From: Cymbidium sinense
Taxonomy: Eukaryota; Streptophyta; Magnoliopsida; Asparagales; Orchidaceae
DNA length: 64,000 nt
NCBI GenBank assembly: GCA_021442155.1
Contig: CM038214.1
Location: forward strand, 313,441,001 to 313,505,000
Direction of reading: 5' to 3'
Shown here: positions 48,258 to 60,345 of the stretch, piece by piece
Numbering within the stretch: position 1 is the first letter of the stretch
How the letters are laid out: each line of letters begins with the position of its first letter
Notes under the pieces: generated by a model
Database searches by the model: none
Seen by the model: the letters and a program-made list of their open reading frames with translations, nothing else
What the model was told of the DNA's origin: nothing
Position numbers and translations under genes: made by a program

Positions 48258-48507
48258 GTTTAGGGTTTAGGGTTAGTTCAGGGTTTAGGATTTAAGGTTT
48301 AGGGTTTAGGGTTTATGGATTAGGGTTTAATGTTTAGGGTTTAGGGTTTATGGTTTAGGTTTTAGGGTTTAAGGTTTAGGGTTTAGGGTTTTAGGGTTTA
48401 TGGTTTAGGGTTTAGGGTTTAAGGTTTTTACGGTTTAGGGTTTATGGTTTAGGGTTTACGTTTTAGGTTTAAGGTTGAGGTATTAGTTTAGGGTTTAGCA
48501 TTTTTGG
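48257..48507 (-). repeat. TTTAGGG spacer
   Basis: Degenerate telomere-like units. Nothing else is seen. Confidence 0.85.
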
Positions 48508-48998
48508 TTTTTTTTTTAATAGAGAATAAATTTAGATTCAACATTTCTTCTTTATGATTTCATCAACTAAGTAACACACCAAGTTTTCTAAGACACAAGA
48601 GACAAAATAGATCAAAATTGAGCATGCATATAGCAAATTAAAAACCCTAGATAATTAGAACCATCTCATCTGTAAAGACAATTCCATAAGTAGTAGATCG
48701 GAACGGCCATTCTTCAATTTCTTCAGTTCCCATCAGAACCACCTCAGCCTCTCGAGTAGGGGGATCCATCATCATATCCCTGATCTCTCCCTCCGCCACC
48801 ACCACGGCTGTAACCTCCATCGCTCCTCCCGCCTCCATAACCACCACTACTCTGACCACCACCTCCATATCCAATAGCACCTCCAGATCCCCCACCACCA
48901 CTGCGATAACAGTCGCCTCCACCTTCGCCTCCACTACTAGATTTAGACTGAGCCTGGTAGACGGTGATGATCCTATCATCAAGGTTCTGCTCATTCTT
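48507..48998 (-). pseudogene. GRP retrocopy G8 (best preserved on the minus strand)
   Basis: Poly(A) as T's at about 48508-48518, full 3' UTR, and a long Gly-rich tail (GGYRS, GGGGS, GGYGGG, RDQGYDDGS). The RRM end reads ITVYQAQ, so the Asn is Tyr. The 115-residue frame 48647-48994 is a shifted reading of the whole copy, Val-rich because GGN codons become GTG/GTA. It has no relation to a known protein and should not be called a gene. Confidence 0.85.
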
Positions 48999-49073
48999 AA
49001 GGTTTAAGTTTAGGTTTAGGTTTCCTAGTTTTAGTGTTTAGGTTTATTTTTTAATTTATTTAGTTACTAGATG

Positions 49074-49192
49074 ATCTAGATCCCCCACCACCACTGTGAT
49101 AACAGCCGCCTCCGCCTTCGCCTCCACTGTCAAATCTAGACTGAGCATGGTTGACGATGATGTTCCTGTCATCAAGGTTCTGCCCATTCTTA
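49074..49192 (-). pseudogene. Partial GRP duplication G8b
   Basis: The 5' 120 bases of a GRP copy (junction, NITVN region and first Gly block) recur just upstream of G8. They are followed by a second copy of the 70-base flank (AATTTATTTAGTTAC at about 49060 and 49248). This is a local tandem duplication across the retrocopy's 5' junction, with no 3' part. Confidence 0.8.
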
Positions 49193-49396
49193 GGGTTTAG
49201 GTTTAGGCTTAAGTTTCTTAGGTTTTAGGGTTGAGGTTTATTTTTCAATTTATTTAGTTACTTTAGGTTTAAGTTTAGGGTTTAGGTTTAGGGTTTGGGG
49301 TTTAGGGTTTAGGATTTAGGTTTAGGGTTTAGGGTTTAGGGTTTTAGGTTTTATGATTTTAGGGTTTGGGGTTTAGGGTTTTGTGTTTAGGCCTTA
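49193..49396 (-). repeat. GRP upstream flank and TTTAGGG spacer
   Basis: Telomere-like units up to the truncated end of E4. Confidence 0.8.
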
Positions 49397-51209
49397 GGCT
49401 GGTTAAAGCTCTAAAGTTCTACTCCTTTCTGAGCTACAAGAAACTTAAAGAGCTAAACTCCCATCTAAGTACATTAGAAAAAGAAAACAAAATAAAAGAG
49501 CAAATACAATAGCTAAAAAGCACATGAGAAAAAGACATAGAGTAAGCCTAAAATAAATCTTGAAAATAGTAAAAGAATGATTCAACAATAGTTCATGATT
49601 TTTTTATGAAAGTAAGATAAGCAAGATCCATAGCAACAACACTTGGGTTGACTAAGTAACGACCATTCCCTCTATAAAGTTCCAACCTGTAAAAGACATC
49701 TGCAACACACTACAAAGGCAAAAGTCATAGCTAAAAAAGGATAAGGATAAAGAGAGGAGAAGGAGAGAGCTGAGAAAGAGAAGATGTAGGCTCATTTAGG
49801 ATCATCTCAAGGGGCAACAATACATATGAGCATCCAAACTTCATAAAGAAGGGTTGCATTCATATGTACTACTACCAATCAGAGAGAAGAGGTGAGTAAC
49901 ATTGAAGCCATCATAGCCAACAGACCTGATACAAGCAAACATCTAAGGCCAGCAGTCGATAGTGTTCTAGATCCTGCACTATTTAATAAAGAGCAAGCCA
50001 ATGTCGGTAGCACCAATCCACCAAACATAAACACAACAGACTAATCATAATAACCCAGAGGAGAACAGAAGCCATTATCCAAATACCCATCCAAGCTCCA
50101 AGCTAGGGATAACCAAAACTAGCACAAGCACTAGACCCATGCTAATTAATGGAGAAACATCCAACAAAACCATGAAAGGAGCCCTCAAGCCAAAGTCCCA
50201 ACAAGTAGCAATCACCAAGCCAAACTAGGGTGAGCAACCACAAATGACTAAACAAGTTAGAAATGAAACCATCAACTGAAGGTAACATAAGTTGCAGCTA
50301 GTGCAAATAACCAGAAGACAAAACATCCACTCAAAAGTGGGCCAAAGGCAGCCACCAACCACCATAAACCAAAAATTCCAATCCAAAAAGATTAGCAAAG
50401 GTTCAGCCAGCACAGTAAAAGGCTCCAACGAATTGTCCAAGAAGAAGGAAAAGACCAACAAGGAAAAAATCAATAGATTCTAAGGACAACTAAAAGTCCT
50501 CCAACCAAACTAGCTACGTAAATCAGCCATAAGGAAACCACTAGAGAACAACCCATAATAAGTACCCAACAAAGGAAGCATCCGCAGCAGCCAAGGAAGA
50601 GCAGAAAACTAGTAAAGCATAATATAATAGAGGTCCAAAAGAAGTACAACAACCATAGAAAGGTAACAGCTGTAGTAAGCCAAGAGTTATAAAAATACAA
50701 ACTTCTCCAACAACAAAGAGTAACCCGATAGGAAGCATAATAATACACACAAAATGTGCTGCAAATAATGCATGCAATAGAGGATAATCTCAATAAAATG
50801 CAAAACTCAAAAAAAAAAGAGATCTAGCAATATCTGTGAGGCGGAGACAACACCAACAAAGTAGCCAGGAAATGACCCAAAAGAAGGTTCATAAAAGTAA
50901 CAACCAATAGGAGTTCCCACTAGGAAAGCCACCCATCCAACCATGAAAAACTAGCTAAGTGTAATTTGAGTTCAAGAGGAGAGCCAACAAACCAACCAGT
51001 GTAGAAAACAAAAAAAAGCCAAAGCAGAAACCATCTAATCCACCAGCAACTAGAGTAATAAGGCGGAGAAGATATTAGCTAACCAGGCCAAACAAACCAA
51101 GCTAACCTAGGGTAGAAAGACGGGAACCACCAGGTAGCAACCATTAGGCCAACCCAAAAGCTAGAGGTCAAAAACATAACCCAACTCAAGACAAAAGGTG
51201 AAAATAAGT
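49397..51209 (-). mobile_element. Element E, copy E4, lacking its 3' terminus
   Basis: About 1.81 kb. The last 70 or so bases (poly(A) end) are missing; the copy begins on the top strand at GGTTAAAGCTCTAAAG. The 5' end is intact at 51209. The minus frame 50225-50473 (82 residues) parallels 40578-40814 in E2. Frame 50470-50793 shares text (STF...YYAS-RV-LC) with 34672-35049 in E1. Confidence 0.65.
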
Positions 51210-51522
51210 TGAGGGTTTATGGTTTATGGTTTAGGGTTTATGGTTTAGGGTTTAGGGTTTAGGTTTTAGGGTTTAGAGTTAGGGTCTAGGGTTTAAGGTT
51301 TAGGGTTTCGTGTTTAGGCTTTACAATTTAGGTTTTGAGGGTTTAGCATTATAGGGTTTAGGATTTAGGGTTTAGGGTTGTAGGGGGTCTAGGGTTTAGG
51401 GTTAGTTTAGAGTTTATGGTTTATGGTTTTTTTGTGTTTAGGGTTTAGGGTTTAAGGTTTAGGTTGTTTTATGGTTTAGGGTTTAAGGTTTAGGGTTTAT
51501 TTTAGGTTTAGGGTTTATTGTT
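51210..51522 (-). repeat. TTTAGGG spacer
   Basis: Degenerate telomere-like units. No gene is seen. Confidence 0.85.
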
Positions 51523-52340
51523 TTAAAATTAAGTAAACTGGTAGGTTTTGGTTTATTTAGTTTATTTATTTTAGTTTATTTTATTTTTTATTTTTATTTA
51601 GTTTAGTTTAGTTTATTTATTTTAAGTTTATTTATTTTAGTTTAGGTTTTTTATGTTAGTTTATTTTTTAGGTTTAGGTTTAAGTTTAGGTTTATTTTTT
51701 AGTTTAGTTATATTTTAATTTTATTTTTTAGGTTTAGGTTTTATTTTTTATTTTTAGGTTTAGGTTTACATTTTTATTTTATTTTTTACGTTTAGGTTTT
51801 AGGTTTTCATTTTAGGTTTATTTTTAGGTTTTATGTTTAAGTTTAGGTTTAGGTTTTTTTATTTTATCTTATTTTATTGAGTTTAGGGTTTAGGTTTAAT
51901 GTATTTTAGGTTTTACTTATTTTAGTTTAGGTTTATGTTTATTTCATTTTATTTATTTTAGGTTTAGGTTTTTTTTAGTTTAGGGTTTAGGTTTATTTTT
52001 TTATTTATTTTTAGGTTTATTTTTTAGGTTTAATTATTATTTAGTTTTTATTTTACTTTATTTTAGGTTTATTTTATTTTTATTTTGCATTTAGTTATTA
52101 TTTTATTTAGGTGTTTAATTTTTATGTTTTTTTTATTTCTTAGTTTCGTTTAGGATTTTATTTATTTATTTTAGTTTAGTTTTAGTTTTTCATTTTATTT
52201 TATTTTTAGGTTTAGGTTTAGGTTTAGATTTTAGTTTAGGTTTTTATTTTATTATTTTATTTTATTTAATTTTAGGTTTTTTATTTATTTTCTTTTAGGT
52301 TTTATTTAGTTTGGGTTTAGGTTTTTAAGTTTTAAGTGTT
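51522..52340 (-). repeat. Satellite monomer, copy D14
   Basis: Motif AAATTAAGTAAACTGGTAGG at 51526-51545, standard order, ending GGTTTAGGTTTTTAAG. Confidence 0.75.
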
Positions 52341-52505
52341 TGGGGTCTAGGGTTTAGGGTTTGTTGTTTAGAGTTTAGGATTTAGGGTTGTAGGTTTTAG
52401 GGTTTAGGGTTTAGGGTTTAGGGTTTAAGGTTTTCAGTTTTGGGTTTAGGGTTTAAGGTTTACTATTTAGGGTTTAGGGTTTATTTTAGGTTTAGGGTTT
52501 TTTTT
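52340..52505 (-). repeat. TTTAGGG spacer
   Basis: Run of four to five heptamers at about 52395-52425. Confidence 0.85.
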
Positions 52506-53245
52506 ATGAAAAATTAAGTAAACTATTAGGTTTAGGTTTATTTATTTATTTTAGTTTATTTTTCTTTTTATTTAGTTTAGTTTATTTATTTTAATTTAGG
52601 TTTTTTATTTTAGTTTATTTTTTAGGTTTAGGTTTAGGTTTAGGTTTATTTTTCAGTTTAGTTTATTTTTATTTTATTTTTAGGTTTAGGTTTTATTTTT
52701 TATTTTTAGGTTTAGGTTTTTGGTTTTTATTTTAGGTTTATTTTAAGGTTTTATTTTTAAGTTTAGGTTTAGGTTTATTTTTAGTTTATTTTGTTTTATT
52801 TAGTTTAAGTTTAGGTTTCAGTGTAGTTTATTTCAGGTTTTGGTTTAGGTTTTATTTATTTTAGTTTATTTTATTTTAGTTTAGGTTTAAGTTTATTTTA
52901 TTTTTATTTTAGGTTTAGGTTTTTTTGTTTAGGGTTTAGGTTTTATATATTTATTTATTTTTTGGTTTATTTTTTAGGTTTAGGTTTTTATTAAGTTTTT
53001 ATTTTATTTTATTTTTATTTTAGGTTTAGTTTTTCTTTTATTTAGGTTTTTTATTTTTTAGTTTAGTTTAGTTCTTTAATTTTAGTATAGTTTTTATTTT
53101 TTTATTTTATTTTATTTTTAGGTTTAAGTTTTTGTTTAAGTTTTTATTTTATTTTATTTTATTTTATTTTGGTTTAGGTATTCTTATTTATTTTATTTTT
53201 AGGTTTTATTTAGTTTAGGTTTAGGTTTTTAGCTTTTTAGGGTTT
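52505..53245 (-). repeat. Satellite monomer, copy D15
   Basis: Motif AAATTAAGTAAACTATTAGG at 52511-52530. Some internal steps are missing; ends TTTAGCTTTTTAGGG. Confidence 0.75.
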
Positions 53246-53279
53246 AGGGTTTAGCGTTTAGTGTTTAGGGGGTATTTTT

Positions 53280-54286
53280 TAGGGAAAGATAGAATTTTAT
53301 TACCATAAAAATAAAGGATACATTATCCTTAAAAGGGGTAAAGCTTAAAGTTCTACTGCTTAAAGAGCTACAAGAAACCTAAAGAGCTAAACCCCCATCT
53401 AAGTACAATGGAAAAAACAATTAAAGAGCTAATACAACAGCTTCAAAGAAAATGTGAAATGACCCAAAATAAGATTAATATAACTCAAGAAAGTAGTAAA
53501 AATACTTGTCAACAGCAGCTCATGATCCCTTGGAGAAGTCAAGATAAGCAAGATCCACATTGATAATACTTGAGTTGAATGAGTAAAGATCTTTCCATCT
53601 ATGAAGTTCCAACCTGCAAAATAAATCTGCAAAACACTACAAAGGCAATGATCATAGCTCAAGGGAAAAGGATGAAGTAAAAAATTTTGAAAAAGCTAAG
53701 AAAGAGAAGGCTTAGGCTTAATTAAGATCATCTCAAGGGGCAATAATACATGTGAGCATCGAAACTTCATGAGAAGGGTTACAATCATATGCATGCTACC
53801 AACCAGAGAGAAGATATGAGGAAACATCAAGACCATTATAGCTAGAATTCCTGATATAAGTAACCATCCAAGGTAAAATAGTTCATAGTGATCCAATTCC
53901 TGTACCAAACAAACAAAGAAAAATAGCCAGCTAGCAGCCAGCCAATAGCCACCCCACCAACCAAAACCCATGATAAAATAATCCCTTAAAGCCAACATCC
54001 CAGAAGTTACAACAGGATCAGTGGCAAAGCTAAAATAAACCAAGCAGTAACTCCACCGAAGCCACCACCAATTGAAAGAGAAAAACAAAAAAGGGGTAGT
54101 CAACATAAATAGGGGGAACAACATAATCGAGCAAAATAGTCCCAAAGGCCAAACAACAACTCATCTCGAGAGAGAACTAGCAATCTAAATCCAAGGGCAA
54201 AACCTCCACCCAAATAGCAAAATAGTAAGAGATAAGCGATCTTAGAGAAAAGCAATAGCATAGAGAAGAGGGCATCCAAAAATTGG
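53280..54286 (-). mobile_element. Element E, copy E5, most diverged
   Basis: The 3' end is conserved (TTTATGGTAATAAAATTCTA region at 53290-53310), as is the first 600 bases. Beyond about 53,900 it departs from the other copies, and its 5' side joins satellite text at about 54286 without the usual end. Minus frame 53696-54145 (149 residues, hydrophobic and aromatic) partly matches the LGML-MMALML region of E2 near its middle. Confidence 0.6.
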
Positions 54287-54460
54287 TTTTATTTTTTCGG
54301 TTTAGGTCTAGATTTATTTTTTAGTTTAATTTTATTTTTATTTTTTTAGGTTTAGATTTTATTTTTATTTTTAAGATTAGGTTTAGGTTTTTATTTTGTT
54401 TTTTTGGTTTTTACTTTTGGACTTTATTTTAGGTTTATTTTTAGGTTTATTTTTTTATTA
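54286..54460 (-). repeat. Satellite monomer fragment, copy D16
   Basis: About 175 bases from the middle of the monomer, placed between E5 and G9. No motif and no TTTAGGG spacer. Confidence 0.6.
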
Positions 54461-54930
54461 GAGAAGAAATTGAAATTCAGCATTTCTTCTTTTCAATTTC
54501 ATCAACCGAGTAACACACTAAGTTTTCTAAACACAAGCAATGACATAGATAAAAATGAGCATGCATAGAGCAAGTCAAAAACTCTAGATTACTAGAATAG
54601 TCTCTACTATAAAGACACAGTTCCATAAGCAGCAGATCGAATCAGCCATTTTTTAGTGTCTCTAGTTCCCATCAGAACCACCCCGGCCTCTAGAGTAGCA
54701 GCATCCACCATCACATGCCCGATCTCTCCCTCCACCACCACCATGGCTAACATGTGCTCCTCCCACTCCAACCACCACCGCTCACGAGCAGTTCCAATTC
54801 AACCAGCACCTCTAGATCCTCCACCACCATTATGATAATTGCCACCTTCTCCGTCGCCCCACCACCAAATCTTGACTGAGCTTGGTGGACGGTGATGTTC
54901 ATGTCGTCAAGGTTCTGCTCATTCTTATGG
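54460..54930 (-). pseudogene. GRP retrocopy G9
   Basis: T's at about 54461-54466, UTR, and a Gly-rich tail with lesions near 54745-54800. The RRM end reads VHQAQSS. The 5' junction is standard at about 54928. Its 3' neighbour is satellite rather than TTTAGGG, unlike most copies, probably through later rearrangement. Confidence 0.8.
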
Positions 54931-55165
54931 TTGAGGTTTAGGTCTAGGTTTATTAGGTTTTAGGGTTTAGGGTTAGTTTAGAGTTTAGGGTTTATGGTTT
55001 TAGGGTTTAAGGTTTAGGGGGTTAGGGTTTAGGATTTAGGGTATAGGGTTAGTTGAGGGTTTAGGGCTTAAGGTTTTTTAGGGTTTAAGGTTGTAAGTTT
55101 GGGGTTGTAGGTTTAGGGTTTAGGGTTTAGAGTTAGTTTTAAGAATTAGGGTTAAGGATTTAGGG
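54931..55165 (-). repeat. TTTAGGG spacer
   Basis: Degenerate telomere-like units without the usual GRP upstream flank. Nothing else is seen. Confidence 0.8.
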
Positions 55166-56045
55166 TTTATTTTTTAAATTAAGTAAACCGATAGGTTTAG
55201 GTTTATTTAGTTTATTTATTATTTATTATTTATTATTTATTTTTATTTAGGTTTCTTTCTTATTTTTATTTAGTTTAGTTTATTTATTTTAGGTTTATTT
55301 ATTTTAGTTTATGTTTTGTATTTTAATTTATTTTGTAAGTTTATGTTTATGTTTATTTTTTAGTTTAGTTCTATTTTTATTTTATTTTTTAGGTTTAGGT
55401 TTTATTTTTATTTTTTGGTTTAGGTTTAGGTTTTAATTTTATTTTCTTAGGTTTAGGTTTTAGGTTTTTATTTTAGGTTTATTTTTAGGTTTTGTTTTTC
55501 AGTTTAGCTTTAGGTTTATTTTTTGTTTATTTTACTTTATTTAGTTTAGGTTTTATGTTTAGTTTATATTAGGTTTAGGTTTAGGTTTTATTTATTTTAG
55601 TTTAGTTTATTTTAGTTTAGGTTTAGGTTTAGGTTTATTTTGTTTATTTTTGGTTTAAGAGTTTTTATTTAGTTTACGATTTAGGTTTTATTTTTAATTT
55701 ATTCTTAGATTTTATTTTTAGGTTTATTTTTTAGGTTTAGGTTTTTATTTAGTTTTTATTTTATTTTATTTTAAATTTTTTTATTTTACATTTGGGTATT
55801 ATTTTATTTAGGTTTTTTATTTTAAGGTTTATTTTATTTTATTAGTTTAGTTTAGGTTTTTATTTATTTTATTTTAGTTTAGTGTTTATGTTTTATTTTA
55901 TTTTATTTTTTAGGTTTAGGTTTAGGTTTAGGTTTTAGTTTAGGTTTTTATCTTATTATTATTTTTATTTAGGTTTAGTTTTTTATTATTATTTTTTTTA
56001 TGTTTTATTTAGTTTATGTTTAGGTTTTTAGGTTTTTAGGGATTA
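55165..56045 (-). repeat. Satellite monomer, copy D17
   Basis: Motif AAATTAAGTAAACCGATAGG at 55176-55195, standard order, long TTATTTATTATTTATT start. Ends GGTTTTTAGGTTTTTAGG. Confidence 0.75.
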
Positions 56046-56395
56046 GGGTTTAGGGTTTAGGGTTTATGGTTTTAGGGTTTAAGGTTAGTGTTTAGGGTTT
56101 AGGGATTAGGATTTAGTATTTAGGCTTTAGGGTTTGGGGTTTTAAGGGTTTAGGGTTTAGGGTTTAAGGTTTAGAATTTAGGGTTCAGGGTTTAGGTTTT
56201 ATGGTTTAGGGTTTAGGGTTTACAGTTTAATGGTAAGGTTTTAGGGTTTAGTATTTAGGGTTTTTTTTGGGGTTTAGGGTTTAGGGTTTATGGTTGTATG
56301 TTTTTTGTTGAGTTTGGGTTTTGGGTTTAAGGTTTCTGATTAGTTTAGGTTAAGGTTTATGGTTTTGGATTTAGGGTTTGGTTTTATGGTTTTAG
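56045..56395 (-). repeat. TTTAGGG spacer
   Basis: About 350 bases of degenerate telomere-like units. No gene is seen. Confidence 0.85.
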
Positions 56396-57065
56396 AGTAA
56401 AGGTAGTTTAGGTTTATTTAGTTTATTTAGTTTGTTTAGTTTATTTTTTATTTATATTAGTTTACATTATTTTATATTTTTATTTAGTTTAGTTTATTTA
56501 TTTTAGGTTTATTTATTTTAGTTTGAGTTTTGTATTTTAGTTTATTTTTTGGATTAGTTTTATTTTTATTTTATTTTTTAGGTTTAGGTTTTATTTATTT
56601 TAGATTAGTTTATTTTAGTTTAGGTTTAGGTTTATTTTATTTTATTTATTTTAAGTTTAGGTTTTTTTTAGTTTAGTGTTTAGGTTTTATTTTTTTATTT
56701 ATTTTTAGGTTTTATTTTTTATTTATTTTTAGGTTTTACTTTTAGTTTTATTTTTTAGGATTAGGTTTTTTTTTAGTTTTAATTTTCTTTTAATTTTGGT
56801 TTATTTTATTTGTATTTTATATTTTGGTTTTATTTTATTTAGGTTTTTTATTTTTAGGTTTATTTACTTTTTTAGTTTAGTTTAGGTTTTTATTTATTTT
56901 ATTATAGTTTAGTTCTTATGTTTTATTTTATTTCACTTTTAGGTTTAGGTTTAGGTTTTAGTTTAGGTTTTCATTTTATTTTATTTTATTTAGGTTTTGG
57001 TTTTTTTATTTATTTTATTTTTAGGTTTTATTTAGTTTACATTTAGGTTTTTATGTTTTTAGGGT
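56395..57065 (-). repeat. Satellite monomer, copy D18
   Basis: Lacks the boundary motif and has a gap at about 56550-56600. The distal half is standard. Confidence 0.65.
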
Positions 57066-57365
57066 TTAAGGTTTAGTGTTTAGGGTTTACGGTTTAGGGT
57101 TTAGGATTTATCGTTTAGGGTTTATGGTTTTGGGTTGTAAGTTTTAGGGCTTAGGCTTTAGGGTTTAGGGTTTAAAGTTTAAGGTTTAAGGTTTAGGGTT
57201 TTAGGGTTTAGGGTTTAGGATTTAAGGGTTTTGGGTTTAGCGTTTGGTGTTTAAGGTTTAGGGTTTAGGGTTTTGGGTTTTAGGGTTTTGGGTTCAGGGT
57301 TTAGGGTTGTAGGTTTAGGGTTTAGGGTTAGTTTCAGCGTTTAGGGTATAGAGTTAGTGTTAGTT
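57065..57365 (-). repeat. TTTAGGG spacer
   Basis: Degenerate units up to the LINE's left flank. Confidence 0.8.
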
Positions 57366-57410
57366 TAATTTTGTTTTATTATTTTAAATTTATTAATTTG
57401 TTTTTTAATT

Positions 57411-57413
57411 TTA

Positions 57414-57444
<31 letters not shown>
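57411..57444 (+). repeat. (ATT)n microsatellite at the LINE 5' side
   Basis: About ten ATT units directly before LINE sequence. Unusual at a 5' end; it may be a tract present at insertion, or the tail of an earlier element. Confidence 0.85.
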
Positions 57445-57537
57445 TACACTACCTTTGTCGATCCCAAGTTCGGATGTGAAAAGTGGTTGCGATAGGTAGT
57501 CAACAGCCAGCATAGAACTTGTCAAAATAATCATGAC

Positions 57538-57744
57538 ATGAATCCTTTAAATCATTGTGTTAATGCTAGGGTATCCCCTAGAAGCGACACACTGTATGGC
57601 TTGAATTTAGTGAGAAATGTGCAAGGTCCGTTGCATCGACGCCTGGGTGTAATGTTAAATAAGCAAGGGTCCCCATATTATGGACGGATGCAGGCAAAGA
57701 AGTTAGTCCATGAAACTAGAATTAGGTTAGAACTTGGAATATAG
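57538..57744 (+). pseudogene. LINE 5' leader reading frame
   Basis: 68-residue open frame (MNPLNHCVNARVSPRSD, HRRLGVMLNKQGSPYYGRM), ending near the start of the endonuclease (ETRIRLELGIW). This leader precedes the endonuclease in many plant RTE copies. It breaks where TRIRLGTWN-like text should continue. Confidence 0.7.
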
Positions 57745-58460
57745 GTACTCTTACTGGTAAATTAATGGAATTAATAGATATTATGGTTCATAGATAGATA
57801 AATATTTTATGTGTTCAAGAAACTAAATGGTTGGGGAGAATGCCAAGGAGATAAATAGTTTAGGTTTTGAACTATGGTATTCAAGTAGAAGTTAAACTAG
57901 GAATGGCGTAGGTGTGATTGTAGATAAAAGTTTGAAGGATAATGTTATAAATAGTAATATATGTGGAGATAGAATTATAGCTTTAAAAATTATTGTTGAT
58001 ACTAAGATTATCAATCTTATAAGTGTTTATGCTCCTCAAGTAGGTTTGGATGTAAGCTCAAAATAAAACTTTTGGAATGAATTAGAGGGATTAATATAAA
58101 AGATACCACTTGAAAAAAAAGTATTTATTGGAGGAGATTTAAATGGACATGTTGGTAGAGTGGTAGAAAATTTTAAAAGTATTTATGGTGGTTATGGATT
58201 TGGAGTGACTAATGAAGAAGGTAGGACTATAGTAGATTTTGCTTTAGCCTATGATTTTATTATTTCTAATACTTTATTTAAGAAAAAAGATGATCATATT
58301 ATTACTTATAAAAATGGATCTAGTACAACACAAATTGATTATTTTTTGATAAGAAAATTAGATCATTTAGATTGTAAAGATTATAAGGACATTCCAAGTG
58401 AAAGTTTAAGTAGCCAACATCGATTGTTAGTTTTAGATTTTAAGATGAAAGATTGTAAAA
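57720..58460 (+). pseudogene. LINE endonuclease domain remnant
   Basis: Nicks target DNA in active relatives. Readable in order: FKKLNG (degenerate VQETKW site, about 57815), NGVGVIVDKSLKDNV (57902), ISVYAPQVGLD (58020), IGGDLNGHVGR (58130-58160), TNEEGRTIVDFALAYDFIISNTLF, TQIDYFLIRK and SQHRLLVLDF. The open frame 58160-58600 covers the second half. The N-terminal catalytic Glu motif (QETK) reads KKLN, so activity is lost. Confidence 0.85.
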
Positions 58461-60345
58461 GGAAAAATGAATCAAATTATTGTCCTAGGATTAGATGGGG
58501 GCAGTTAAAGAACACAAATAAAATATTTTTAAGATCAAGCTACAAGAGCTTAGAATTTAGGATGTTCATAAAGAAGCAAATGTTATGTGGGAAAAAGTAG
58601 CAAGTAAAATTAAGCAAATTGCTAAAAATGTGCTTGGAGAATCAAAAGAAAAAGCTTCTTTTAATAAAATTAGTTGGTGGTGGAGTCAAAGTGTGCAAGA
58701 AAAGATAAGAAATAAGAAGCATTCTTATAAAACTTAGCTTAGATGTAAAAACTCGAAGAATTGGGAAAGATATAAAGTGGCCTGTAGAGATTCTAAGAAA
58801 GTAATATATGATGCAAAAAATTTAGCTTTTAATGATTTATACAATAGATTAGATACCAAAGAAGGTGAAAGATGTATGTATAAGTTAGCCAACCAAAGAG
58901 ATAGGAGAAGTAAAGATCTAGTTCAAGTGAGGTGTATTAAGGATGAAAATAATAAAGTTCTTTTCTTAAAAAAGGATATTGAAAATAGGTGGATGAGGTA
59001 TTTTGATAAACTTTTTAATGAAGGATCTAAAAGCACAATTGATTTTAGCAACCTTAATACCCTAAACAAAAATAGAGAATCTTTGTTGTTATCATCATAT
59101 TAGTAAATCTAAAGTTTGAGAAGCTTTAAAGAAAATGAAATGTGGAAAAACAATAAGACTTGATAATATTCCAATAGAAGTGTGGAAAGGTATAGGAGAT
59201 GAAGGAATTTCTTGGCTTACAAATATTTCTAATGTTGTTTTAAAAACTAAAAAGATGCTAGATGAGTGGACAAAGAGTTTGTTGGTTCCTATATTTAAGA
59301 ATAAAGGTACTGCACAAGTGTGTGCAAATTATAGAGGAATTTAGTTAATGTGTCATACATTAAAATTATGGGAGAGAGTAAATGAGCATAGGTTATGATG
59401 TGATATAAAAGTTTCTCACAATCAGTTTGGTTTCATGCCAGGTAGATCTACTATGGATGTTATACATTTGTTAAGAGGTTTGATGGAGAAGTATAGAGAA
59501 AGTAAGGAGGATCTACATATGATATTTATTGATTTAGAGAAAGCTTATGATAAAGTTTCAAGAGATGTTCTTTGGAGAGTTCTAGAAAAGAAAGGAGTTA
59601 ATATTGGTTATATTCAAGTCATTAAGGATATGTATACTACAGCTGTTACTTGTGTCTAAACACAAGGAGGATTGACAAAATATTTTCCTATTTAGTTGGA
59701 TTACATGAAGGATCAGCTTTAAGCCCTTATCTTTTTGCTTTAGTTATGGATGTTCTTACTAGGCATTTATAAGAAGATGTACCTTGGTGTATGCTTTTTG
59801 CTGAGGACATTCTTCTTGTTGATAAGACTAGCGAGGGAGTCCAAAATAAACTTAAATTATGGAGGTCAACCTTAGAGTCTAGAGGTTTTCATTTAAGTAG
59901 ATCTAAAATTGAGTATATGGAGGGTAATTTTTGTTGTAGAAGTTCTAGAGGTAGTGTTGTGACATTAGATTAACAAGTCATTAAAAAGAGTGAGCAATTC
60001 AGATATTTAGGCTCTATTGTTCAAAATGATGGTGAAATAGATGGAGATATTATTAGTAGAATTCAAGTTGGATGGTTGAAGTGGAGGAATGCATCTGGCC
60101 TATTGTGTGATAGAAAAGTTTTGCTTAAACTTAAGGAAAAATTTTATAAGATGGTGGTAAGACCTGCAATGACTTATGGTGCAGAATGTTGGCCAATAAA
60201 AGAGAAGCATAAGACTAAGTTAAGTGTTACAAAGATGAGGATGCTTAGGTGGATGAGTGGCTTTACTCTTAGAGATAAAATGCAAAATGAGTATGTTCGA
60301 GAAAAAGTTGGAGTAGCTCCAATGGCAGATAAGATGAGATAGAGT
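58460..60345 (+). pseudogene. LINE reverse transcriptase remnant
   Basis: Successive blocks: KEGERCMYKLANQRDRRSKD (58777-59103), WTKSLLVPIFKNKG and ANYRGI (59135-59344), [20 protein letters not shown] (near 59420), [11 protein letters not shown] (59520-59560), then a damaged stretch, then the active-site box. That box reads FAED instead of FADD (GAG at 59803-59805), so one catalytic Asp is replaced by Glu. The thumb region follows (GLLCDRKVLLKLKEKFYKMV, RPAMTYGAECWPIK, RMLRWMSG; 60076-60342). At least five stops or frame changes break it. Confidence 0.85.
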
